Source: Alphaproteobacteria bacterium (lineage in GTDB: Bacteria > Pseudomonadota > Alphaproteobacteria > Sphingomonadales > Sphingomonadaceae). From it: a stretch of 5,432 bases of DNA. Each line of letters begins with the position of its first letter. Positions within the stretch are counted from its first letter, which is position 1. Shown in pieces: positions 1 to 5,432 of this stretch. The notes beneath the pieces were generated by a model. The model did not search any database. It saw only the letters and a list, made by a program, of their open reading frames with translations, and had not been told where the DNA came from. The translations under genes and the position numbers were made by a program. Where the stretch lies: NCBI GenBank assembly GCA_018828205.1, contig JAHJWA010000248.1, positions 1 through 5,432 of the forward strand. The letters run 5' to 3'.

Positions 1-984
1 CAGCAGCCCGCGCTCGGCGATATGCGGCTGGTCGAGCGCTTCGTGGAAATCGAGCACGGGCGCGAAGGCGACGTCCTTGTCGGCGAACCACGCGACCCAT
101 TCGTCGCGCGTCTTTCCAGCGAAACTCTCGCGCAGGAAGGCGATCAGCGGTTCCTGCTCGCCCGCGGGCGCGTCGGCAAAGGGCAGCAGATCCCCGCGCC
201 CCAGCGCCGTGAGCAGCACCTTGGCAAACTTGATCTCGCGCCCGCCCAGCGCGACGTGGCGCCCGTCGGCGGTGCGATAGGTCTGATACAGCGCCGCGCC
301 TCCGAGCGAGCGCTGGCTGGCCGAGCGCGGGCTTTCGCCACCCGCGATCGCGCTGCCCGCGGTGTGCGCGCACCATGGCAGCAGGCTGTCGAACATCGCG
401 CAGTCGATATAGGCGCCCTCGCCGCTGCGCTCGCGCCCCAGCAGCGCCATCAGCACCGCCGACAGCGCGGTGAGCCCCGCCGCCATGTCCGAGCTTGCCA
501 CCCCCGGCACCACCGGCGCGCCATCGGGCCCGTCATTGACCGCGAGGAACCCCGCCAGCGCCTGCACCGCCATGTCGTGCGCGGGGTGCTGCGCCAGCGC
601 CCCGTCCTGCCCGAAGGCGGTGATCGAGCAATAGACGATTGCGGGGTTGAGCGCGCGCACCGCCTCGTAATCGAAACCCAGCCGCGCCATCACGCCCGGA
701 CGGAAGCCCTCGACGAAGACATCGGCCTCGCGGCACAGTTCGGCGAGCGCGGCCTTGCCCGCATCGCTTTTGAGATCGAGCGCGCGGCTTTCCTTGCCGC
801 GGTTGCAATTGGCAAACCAGACCGAGTGCCCGGCCTCGAACGGCCCCTGCTCGCGTGCGGGGTCGCCAGCGGGCGGTTCGATCTTGACCACCCGCGCGCC
901 GTGATCGGCCATCATCACGGTCATCATCGGACCGGGAAGAAACTGCGTCAGATCGACAACGGTAATTCCGGACAGTCTGCCCAT
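1..984 (-). CDS. CaiB/BaiF-family CoA enzyme, alpha-methylacyl-CoA racemase-like (3' end cut by window)
   Basis: A continuous open frame of 328 codons runs from an ATG at 984 off the left edge. The start is supported by AAGGAG (992-997) seven bases upstream; the ATG at 988 is out of frame. The N-terminus has the family's opening strand and loop (VVDLTQFLPGP, residues 9-19), then KIEPPAGD (34-41), NRGKE (61-65), EGFRPGVMARLG (92-103) and SITAFGQDG (120-128), the classic class III CoA-transferase fold signatures. His136-Asp137 (PAHDMAVQALAG), Asp166 (SSDMAAG) and Glu250 (GGREIKFA) match in motif and spacing the catalytic His126, Asp156 and Glu241 of Mycobacterium tuberculosis MCR. This favours 2-methylacyl-CoA racemase chemistry, or a close relative, over formyl-CoA or carnitine CoA transfer. 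The family usually has about 360-400 residues, so some tens are missing beyond QPHIAERGLL. The enzyme is presumably cytosolic. Its substrate cannot be told from the sequence. It is divergent from the SDR gene. Family assignment is firm; the racemase subtype is moderately supported. Confidence 0.93.
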   Translation of the reverse strand, partial: MGRLSGITVVDLTQFLPGPMMTVMMADHGARVVKIEPPAGDPAREQGPFEAGHSVWFANCNRGKESRALDLKSDAGKAALAELCREADVFVEGFRPGVMARLGFDYEAVRALNPAIVYCSITAFGQDGALAQHPAHDMAVQALAGFLAVNDGPDGAPVVPGVASSDMAAGLTALSAVLMALLGRERSGEGAYIDCAMFDSLLPWCAHTAGSAIAGGESPRSASQRSLGGAALYQTYRTADGRHVALGGREIKFAKVLLTALGRGDLLPFADAPAGEQEPLIAFLRESFAGKTRDEWVAWFADKDVAFAPVLDFHEALDQPHIAERGLL

Positions 985-991
985 TCATGCG

Positions 992-997
992 CTCCTT
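992..997 (-). promoter_or_regulatory. Ribosome binding site of the CaiB-family gene
   Basis: AAGGAG on the minus strand lies seven bases before the ATG at 984. It decides between that ATG and the out-of-frame ATG at 988, which would be only three bases away. Confidence 0.8.
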
Positions 998-1070
998 GGC
1001 TGCGCGCTCGGTGCGGTGGAAAATTCCCGAGCGAAAGCGGTTTCTTGGGCCTAGCATGGCGGCAAAAGAG

Positions 1071-1076
1071 AAGGAG
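1071..1076 (+). promoter_or_regulatory. Ribosome binding site of the SDR gene
   Basis: AAGGAG lies six bases before the ATG at 1083. It supports that start over an in-frame upstream ATG at 987, which would add 32 residues unlike any SDR N-terminus and would overlap the start of the divergent gene. Confidence 0.85.
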
Positions 1077-1082
1077 AGACAG

Positions 1083-1829
1083 ATGACACGGGACCCTTTG
1101 TTCGATTTCACCGGCAAGGTCGCGCTGGTGACCGGGGGTTCGCGGGGGCTGGGGCGCGAAATGGTGCTGGCGCTGGCCGAGCGCGGCGCGGAGGTGATAG
1201 TGGCCAGCCGCAAGCGCGACGCCTGCGAGGCGGTGGCGCAGGAGGTTCGCGCGCTGGGCCGCCGGGCGCTGGCGCATGCGGCGCATTGCGGAAAATGGGA
1301 CGAGATCGACCGGCTGATCGCCGCCGCCTACGAGGCTTTCGGACGCATCGACATCCTGATCAACAACGCCGGCATGTCGCCCGCCTCGCCCAGCCACGAG
1401 GTGTCCGAGAGCCTGTTCGATTCGGTGCTCAACCTCAATTTCAAGGGACCCTTCCGGCTCGCCTCGCAGATCGGGCGGCGGATGGCCGAGGGCGAAGGCG
1501 GCGCGATCGTCAACATCGGCTCGATCGCCGCGCTGGGCGCGCACCCGGGAGTTGCAGCCTATTCGGGGGCCAAGGCGGCGCTCAACGCGATGACGCTGTC
1601 GCTGAGCCGCGAATACGCCCCCAAGGTCCGCGTCAACACCATCGCCGCGGGGCCCTTCCTCACCGATATCGCCGAGGCCTGGGACGATGACGCGCGCGCG
1701 CGCCAGCCGGTCGCGCTCGGGCGTCCGGGGAAGCCGGAGGAGATCGTGACGGCCGCGCTGATGTTCGCCAGTCCCGCCTCGAGCTACACCACCGGCGCGC
1801 TGCTGCGGGTCGATGGCGGCGCGCGTTAG
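1083..1829 (+). CDS. Short-chain dehydrogenase/reductase (classical SDR), probably NADP(H)-dependent
   Basis: A complete 248-residue protein, the usual size for a classical SDR. The start at 1083 is fixed by AAGGAG (1071-1076) and by the match of the N-terminus to the family (FDFTGKVALVTGG). The Rossmann nucleotide-binding motif TGGSRGLG is at residues 17-24 and NNAG at 94-97. The catalytic tetrad is Asn119, Ser147, Tyr160 and Lys164 (YSGAK). The C-terminal GRPGKPEEI (213-221) and VDGGAR (243-248) are typical. Arg21 in the glycine-rich loop and Arg43 after the second strand are basic residues usually linked to NADP(H) preference. At 66-72 the sequence AAHCGKW replaces the common 'D-V/L' segment that contacts adenine. 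It is probably a soluble alcohol/ketone oxidoreductase; the substrate is unknown. It is divergent from the CaiB-family gene, which hints at linked acyl-CoA or alcohol metabolism, and its stop codon overlaps that of the convergent mocA-like gene. Family certain, substrate not. Confidence 0.95.
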   Translation: MTRDPLFDFTGKVALVTGGSRGLGREMVLALAERGAEVIVASRKRDACEAVAQEVRALGRRALAHAAHCGKWDEIDRLIAAAYEAFGRIDILINNAGMSPASPSHEVSESLFDSVLNLNFKGPFRLASQIGRRMAEGEGGAIVNIGSIAALGAHPGVAAYSGAKAALNAMTLSLSREYAPKVRVNTIAAGPFLTDIAEAWDDDARARQPVALGRPGKPEEIVTAALMFASPASSYTTGALLRVDGGAR

Positions 1830-2422
1830 CCGGGGCGAGCGATCCGCGCGCGGGCCAGCGCCAGATCGCCGGCGGTGTCGATATCGAACAGGCTTTCGGG
1901 CGAAACCGGGGCAAGCGCCGTGGCATGTTCCCCCCAAGTCTGCGCGCTCGCGCCGCGGTCGCCTTGCAGCTTTCGCAACCGTGCAAAGGCCGAAGCGGGA
2001 AACCCCGCAGGAATGCCGCGGCGACCATCGGGGTAGCGGGTGAACATCACCCCCTCGCCCCGCGCCAGCGCGCGCAGGTGGGAGGGCTCCACGAAGGGCA
2101 TGTCGGCGAGGATCAGCACCAGCCGCCTGGCGTCGCTTGCCGCTTCCGCGGCGCAGGCAACCGAGGTGCCCATGCCCTCGGCGGCGCGGGGATTGACCAC
2201 CATGTTCCAGGGCGCCCCTTCGAACGCCCCGGCATTGTCCGCGCTCGCGATCAGGAGGCGGGTGGCAAAGCCCGCGCGCTCGGCCGCCTCGGCAGCAAGA
2301 AGCCAGAGCGGGCGGTCATCGAGAACGGCGCAGAGCTTGTCGCCCGCGAAACGCGCGCCCCGCCCCGCAGCCAGCAGCGCCACCGCGATCGACGGGTCGA
2401 GCCTGTCAGCGCAAGCGGTCAT
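1826..2422 (-). CDS. mocA: MocA-type molybdenum cofactor cytidylyltransferase
   Basis: A 198-residue nucleotidyltransferase that would link CMP from CTP to Mo-molybdopterin, giving the molybdopterin cytosine dinucleotide used by bacterial aldehyde oxidoreductases and related Mo hydroxylases. Visible motifs are the NTP-binding loop LLAAGRGARF (16-25) with Lys29, EGMGTSV (82-88), the metal-binding LADMP (105-109), GDRGA (154-158) and DIDTAGDL (180-187). The AAG loop, the GTS segment and DMP match MocA; GTP-using MobA has AGG and CDTP-like motifs. The length is close to that of E. coli MocA. The ATG at 2422 is chosen because the protein then begins just before the first strand (SIAVALLAAG) and AGGTGG lies nine bases upstream. 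The upstream in-frame ATG at 2533 would add 37 low-complexity Arg/Trp-rich residues inside the preceding gene. Its start overlaps the end of the XdhC gene by 17 bases, implying translational coupling. It is last in the operon. CTP specificity is inferred from motifs and neighbours. Confidence 0.9.
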   Translation of the reverse strand: MTACADRLDPSIAVALLAAGRGARFAGDKLCAVLDDRPLWLLAAEAAERAGFATRLLIASADNAGAFEGAPWNMVVNPRAAEGMGTSVACAAEAASDARRLVLILADMPFVEPSHLRALARGEGVMFTRYPDGRRGIPAGFPASAFARLRKLQGDRGASAQTWGEHATALAPVSPESLFDIDTAGDLALARARIARPG

Positions 2423-3245
2423 AGAGACCGACCACCTCGGCCAGCACCGACAGCGCCAGCGCCTGCGGGGTCCGGCAGGCGGGGAGCAGGCCGATCGGGC
2501 TGCGCAGCCGCGCGATGTCCTCCTCGGCCACACCGCGGGCGAGCAGCGTCATGCAGCGCTGTGCGCGGGCATTCTCGCCGCCCTGCGCGCCGATATAGAA
2601 GGCCTCGCCCGCCAGCGCGTCCTCGATCAGCGCCGCCTCCCATTCGTGATCGTGGAACAGCAGGATTTCGGCGGTCCAGCGATCCGCGCGGGAGAGTCCG
2701 GAGCGCTGGCCGAGCGTCAGCTCGCACTTGTCGAGCGCCTCGATGGCGATGCCCGAGGCGCGCGCCAGTCGGGCCAGCGCCGCCAGCTCGGGGCCCTCGC
2801 CATAGGCCCGCAGGTGCAACGCCGGGATGTACCGGCGGCGGGGCAGCAATTCGTTGTCTGGAAGGGCCAGTTCGGCAGGCCTGCGCGCCTGCAGGAGCTC
2901 TCGCGCATCGCGGCAGGCCTCCCTGTCGGGCGCCGGGTCGAGCAATATGTCCAGCCCCCCGCCGCAGGGCAGGCGGAAGTCGATGATATCCGAGCCGCGC
3001 CCGTAGCGGCGGACCGCAGGCCCGTCGCAGGCGCGCACATCCGCGGCGAGCTGGCTTTCGAGGCAGCCATCCGCGAGATCACCCACCACTCCGCCACCGG
3101 GGAGCACCGCCAGCTGCGCACCGATGCGGCGCGAGAAACTGCCGTCGATCCCCACGACGGTGCAGAGCGCCACCCCCGGCTCGCAGGCGGCGGCCAGCGC
3201 GGCGTGGTCCTGCTCGCAAACCGGAGGCGCATCGCTCCGCAGCAT
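2406..3245 (-). CDS. xdhC: XdhC/CoxI/PaoD-family molybdenum cofactor insertion chaperone
   Basis: A 279-residue protein of the family that binds sulfurated molybdenum cofactor and delivers it to xanthine dehydrogenase or aldehyde oxidoreductase apoenzymes in the cytoplasm without becoming part of the mature enzyme. The N-terminal XdhC/CoxI domain shows TVVGIDGSFSRRIGAQ (29-44), the GCLE motif (60-63) and LPCGGG (92-97), the cysteine-glycine motif typical of the family. The C-terminal Rossmann-like domain starts near residue 143 (LHLRAYGEGPEL). It continues through TAEILLFHDHEWE (191-203), YIGAQGG (217-223), SPIGL (249-253) and TPQALALSVLAEVV (259-272). The start at 3245 lies two bases after the stop of the paoC-like gene (TGA-CG-ATG) with no good ribosome binding site, so translation probably re-initiates after that gene. 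An in-frame ATG at 3356 would sit deep inside the upstream gene and is disfavoured. The usual SRR after 'LG' near 220 is replaced by AQGGENAR. Position next to the PaoC-like subunit and MocA suggests a PaoD-equivalent role. Confidence 0.92.
   Translation of the reverse strand: MLRSDAPPVCEQDHAALAAACEPGVALCTVVGIDGSFSRRIGAQLAVLPGGGVVGDLADGCLESQLAADVRACDGPAVRRYGRGSDIIDFRLPCGGGLDILLDPAPDREACRDARELLQARRPAELALPDNELLPRRRYIPALHLRAYGEGPELAALARLARASGIAIEALDKCELTLGQRSGLSRADRWTAEILLFHDHEWEAALIEDALAGEAFYIGAQGGENARAQRCMTLLARGVAEEDIARLRSPIGLLPACRTPQALALSVLAEVVGLYDRLR
2432..2437 (-). promoter_or_regulatory. Probable ribosome binding site of the mocA-like gene
   Basis: AGGTGG on the minus strand lies nine bases before the ATG at 2422, inside the last codons of the XdhC gene. 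It is moderately purine-rich and helps choose that start. The spacing is slightly long. Confidence 0.5.
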
Positions 3246-3247
3246 CG

Positions 3248-5432
3248 TCAGTCGGGCATCGCCGAGATCACCTTGTCGGGTGTCATCGGGAAGCTCAGCA
3301 CCCGCGCGCCGCAGGCGTTGTAGATCGCGTTGCCGATCGCCGCGGCGCCGCCGCACATCCCCAGCTCGCCGATGCCCTTGGCCTGGATCGGGCTGGCCGC
3401 CGGGTCACGTTCCTCGACCATGATCACCTCGAGTTCGGGGACGTCGCGATGGACGGGGACGTGGTATTCGGCGAGGTCGCAATTGACCACATGCCCATCG
3501 ATCGGATCGAACAGCAGCGATTCGGTCAGCGCGGTGCCGATGCTCCAGACGATGCCGCCCAGGCATTGCGAACGCGCGGTCTTGGCATTGAGCACGCGGC
3601 CGAAGCCGAAGGCGCCGAGCATGCGGTCGACCCGCGTCTCGCCGGTGAAGCGGTTGACCCGCACCTGCGCGAAAAAGGCGCCATAGCCCGAGGCGGTGTA
3701 GTCCTCCGCGATATCGCCGGGCTCGTAATGCCCCTCGACCGCGAGTTCCTCGCCGTCGAGCAGCTCGACCAGCGAGGCGCCACCGATCACGCCGCCATCC
3801 TTGAGCTTCAGTTCCTCGACCGATACCCCCGCCTTCTTCGCGAGGGTCGCGCGCAGATCCTCGCAGGCCACGAACACCGCCGAGCAGATCGAGGATGCAC
3901 CCCAGCTGCCGCCCGAACCGGGGCCGCGCGGGAAATCCGTGTCGCCCAGTTCGACCAGGACCCGGTCCATCGGCAGGCCAAGCATCTCGCCCGCGACCTG
4001 GCCGACGATCGAATAGGTGCCGGTGCCGATATCGGTCATGTCGGTCTCGACCAGCGCGGTGCCATCGGGTTTGAGCGTCACCCGCGCGCGCGCTTCGGCG
4101 ACATTGTGGACCCGCGCCGCGCTCGCCATGCCGGTCCCGATCCACCATTCGCCCTCGCGCCGCTGACGCGGCTGGCGTGGGCCATGATCCCAGCCAAAGG
4201 CCTTCGCACCCTGTTCGAGGCATTCGGCCAGCTTGCGCGAGGAATAGGGCGCTCCTTCGGCGGGATGACGTTCCGGAATGTTGCGCAGCCGCAGTTCGAC
4301 CGGATCGATCCCGACCTGTTCGGCCAGCATGTCCATCGCCGATTCGAGTGCCGGCATGCCGACTGCCTCGCCCGGCGCGCGGACCGAGCCCGCGGTCATG
4401 CGGTGGATACGCGCGACCTCGAGCCGGAGGAGCCGGTTCTCACCGGCGTAGAGAAACTCGCTCGATTGCAGCACCGGTTCGGCGAAATCCTCGCCCGGAA
4501 GCTGCGACACCCGCGCCTCGTGCCCGAAACCGGTCAGCCGACCGCTCTCGTCGGCTGCGAGCCGAAACCGCTGCCGGGTTTCCGAGCGCCGCATCACGGT
4601 CTGGAACACCTGCTGGCGGCTGAGCACCACGCGCACCGGGCGTTCCAGCTCCATCGCCGCGATCGACGCCGCGACGGCCTCTTCGCTGATTCCCAGCTTC
4701 GATCCGAAACCGCCGCCCACATAGCGGGCAATCAATCGCACCTGGTCCTCCTCGAGGCCCAGCGCATCGGCCAGTTCGGAAATGTTGTAATTGGGCATCT
4801 GCAGCGAGGCGTGGACGGTCAGCTTCTTGCCGTCCCACTGCGCGATCGCCGCATGCGGCTCCATCGCCGCGGAATTGTGGCCCTCGGTGGTGTAGGTCAC
4901 ATCGACGCCATGCGCAGCCTGGCTCATGGCCTGCGCGAGATCGCCCTGCCGCGTGCCGTCCTCTTCCTGCGGCTCCGCCTCGACCGCCTCCGGGTCGAGC
5001 GCGACATCGGCGGGATCGTCGGCACGGTAGTCGAACTGCAGATGCTTGGCGGCATCGCGCGCCTGTTCGAAGCTCTGCGCCACCACCAGCGCGATCGGCT
5101 GGCCGAAATAACCGACCTCGCGCGCAGGCTGCGCGGGGGCTTCGCCCGCGGTGCCCTGCGCCGCGCGTGCGGTCAGCCGCTCGTCATCGATCACGGCGAC
5201 CACCCCGGGCATCGACAGCACCGAGGCCTTGTCGATCGCGGTGATTTCGCCCCTGGTGAAGGGGGCGGTGACCAGCACGCCCTCGAGACAATCCGCGATC
5301 GGATATTCGGCGGCATAGGGCGCGGTGCCCGTGACCTTGGCAAGCCCGTCGGGGCGCGCCAGCGGTTGGCCGACGATGCCCTGCTCCATCTTGTCGAGCA
5401 CATTGCGGGTGTCGGGTTCGTCCTGTTTCAGA
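3248..5432 (-). CDS. paoC: PaoC-like molybdopterin-binding subunit of aldehyde oxidoreductase (5' end cut by window)
   Basis: This is the large catalytic subunit of a xanthine oxidase-family Mo hydroxylase. Numbering from a GTG at 5401, 717 residues are visible; the frame stays open for ten more codons (LKQDEPDTRN) to the edge. Because E. coli PaoC (about 732 aa) also begins some way before the VGQP motif, the true start is probably just outside. Motifs in order: VGQPLARPDGLAKVTG (10-25), YFGQPIALVVA (98-108), MEPHAA (180-185), pterin-binding GGGFGSK (229-235), RAPGEA (341-346), DMTDIGTGTYS (454-464), GSGGSWGAS (495-503) and KGIGELG (675-681). Glu679 (codon 3365-3367) is the expected catalytic base. 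From memory the protein aligns with E. coli PaoC along its length; RAPGEA and DMTDIGTG are shared with it. PaoC acts in a periplasmic PaoABC trimer exported through the Tat signal of PaoA, using molybdopterin cytosine dinucleotide. The 2Fe-2S and FAD subunits are not in the window and should lie upstream. The XdhC gene follows after two bases. Aldehyde rather than purine substrate is inferred. Confidence 0.93.
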   Translation of the reverse strand, partial: LKQDEPDTRNVLDKMEQGIVGQPLARPDGLAKVTGTAPYAAEYPIADCLEGVLVTAPFTRGEITAIDKASVLSMPGVVAVIDDERLTARAAQGTAGEAPAQPAREVGYFGQPIALVVAQSFEQARDAAKHLQFDYRADDPADVALDPEAVEAEPQEEDGTRQGDLAQAMSQAAHGVDVTYTTEGHNSAAMEPHAAIAQWDGKKLTVHASLQMPNYNISELADALGLEEDQVRLIARYVGGGFGSKLGISEEAVAASIAAMELERPVRVVLSRQQVFQTVMRRSETRQRFRLAADESGRLTGFGHEARVSQLPGEDFAEPVLQSSEFLYAGENRLLRLEVARIHRMTAGSVRAPGEAVGMPALESAMDMLAEQVGIDPVELRLRNIPERHPAEGAPYSSRKLAECLEQGAKAFGWDHGPRQPRQRREGEWWIGTGMASAARVHNVAEARARVTLKPDGTALVETDMTDIGTGTYSIVGQVAGEMLGLPMDRVLVELGDTDFPRGPGSGGSWGASSICSAVFVACEDLRATLAKKAGVSVEELKLKDGGVIGGASLVELLDGEELAVEGHYEPGDIAEDYTASGYGAFFAQVRVNRFTGETRVDRMLGAFGFGRVLNAKTARSQCLGGIVWSIGTALTESLLFDPIDGHVVNCDLAEYHVPVHRDVPELEVIMVEERDPAASPIQAKGIGELGMCGGAAAIGNAIYNACGARVLSFPMTPDKVISAMPD

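Larger units (their letters stand above)
985..1082. promoter_or_regulatory. Divergent intergenic region between the CaiB-family gene and the SDR gene
   Basis: These 98 bases separate two gene starts that point away from each other, so promoters for both must lie here or within the neighbouring coding ends. The region is locally less GC-rich around 1020-1045 and 1060-1080. A weak sigma70-like candidate for the SDR direction is TTGGCT (996-1001), a 17-base spacer, then GAAAAT (1019-1024), each box matching four of six consensus bases. Its -35 box overlaps the ribosome binding site of the CaiB-family gene. I found no comparable pair on the minus strand and no clear operator palindrome. The promoter role follows from gene arrangement; the exact boxes are speculative. 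Confidence 0.45.

Noticed and set aside
987..1082. Upstream in-frame extension of the SDR from the ATG at 987
   Set aside because: It would add 32 basic residues not seen in SDRs and overlap the neighbouring gene's control region. The ATG at 1083 has a much better ribosome binding site.
22..1086. Plus-strand open frame of 354 codons opposite the CaiB-family gene
   Set aside because: It is antisense to a protein with clear family motifs, rich in Arg, His and Ala as expected from GC-rich antisense frames, and has no recognisable domain.
1688..1701. Run of alternating CG dinucleotides within the SDR gene
   Set aside because: It encodes ordinary Asp-Ala-Arg residues in frame and is short. It is explained by GC-rich codon choice rather than a repeat element or Z-DNA site.
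948..1937. Minus-strand open frame of 329 codons opposite the SDR gene
   Set aside because: It runs through the divergent intergenic region and against a complete SDR. The translation is Arg/His/Gly-rich without domains.
1925..2986. Plus-strand open frame of 353 codons opposite mocA/xdhC
   Set aside because: Pro/Arg-rich low-complexity translation, antisense to coding sequence, no motif.
2040..3323. Plus-strand open frame of 427 codons opposite mocA and xdhC
   Set aside because: It spans the antisense of two well-supported genes, including their junction, and its Ala/Arg/Gln-rich translation has no domain. Long antisense frames are common at this GC content.
3405..4223. Alternative minus-strand frame of 272 codons inside the paoC-like gene
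   Set aside because: It is out of frame with the PaoC-like protein, which has all its family motifs across the same stretch. The Arg/Gly-rich translation is a frame shadow.
1..5432. Search for mobile elements, CRISPR arrays, tRNA/rRNA genes, defence genes or a novel system
   Set aside because: Coding sequence covers almost the whole window, all five genes belong to known metabolic or cofactor families, and no repeats, inverted ends, structured RNA or base-composition breaks were seen by eye.

Overview
The window is a GC-rich, densely coded stretch of bacterial chromosome with five protein-coding genes, two of them cut by the window edges. Base composition, a strong G/C preference at third codon positions, and the content (a PaoC-like molybdenum hydroxylase, a MocA/XdhC pair, a CaiB-family enzyme and an SDR) fit an alphaproteobacterium. 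Sphingomonadales (Erythrobacter/Novosphingobium type) is my best guess, but it is an inference from style and not a demonstrated assignment.

Layout. From 1 to 984 (minus strand, 3' end off the left edge) lies a CaiB/BaiF-fold CoA enzyme with the catalytic His, Asp and Glu pattern of alpha-methylacyl-CoA racemases. A 98-bp divergent intergenic region (985-1082) separates it from a classical short-chain dehydrogenase/reductase on the plus strand (1083-1829). The SDR meets the next gene tail to tail, with overlapping stop codons. From 1826 to the right edge the minus strand carries a tightly packed operon, transcribed right to left: a PaoC-like molybdopterin-binding aldehyde oxidoreductase subunit (5' end off the right edge), an XdhC/PaoD-type cofactor-insertion chaperone, and a MocA-type molybdopterin cytidylyltransferase.

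How the genes work together. MocA would convert Mo-molybdopterin to the cytosine dinucleotide form, XdhC/PaoD would protect, sulfurate and deliver that cofactor, and the PaoC-like subunit would carry it as the active site of an aldehyde-oxidising enzyme. The 2Fe-2S (PaoA-like) and FAD (PaoB-like) subunits are expected just beyond the right edge. The racemase/CoA-transferase-like gene and the SDR look like an acyl-CoA or alcohol/ketone metabolism pair, possibly sharing a divergent control region. Nothing in the window shows that they act in the same pathway as the molybdoenzyme.

I found no RNA genes, CRISPR arrays, insertion sequences, attachment sites, long repeats or convincing intrinsic terminators. 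The window reads as ordinary metabolic chromosome. Its points of interest are the self-contained cofactor-maturation cassette, the overlapping gene ends, and some family-level residue details.
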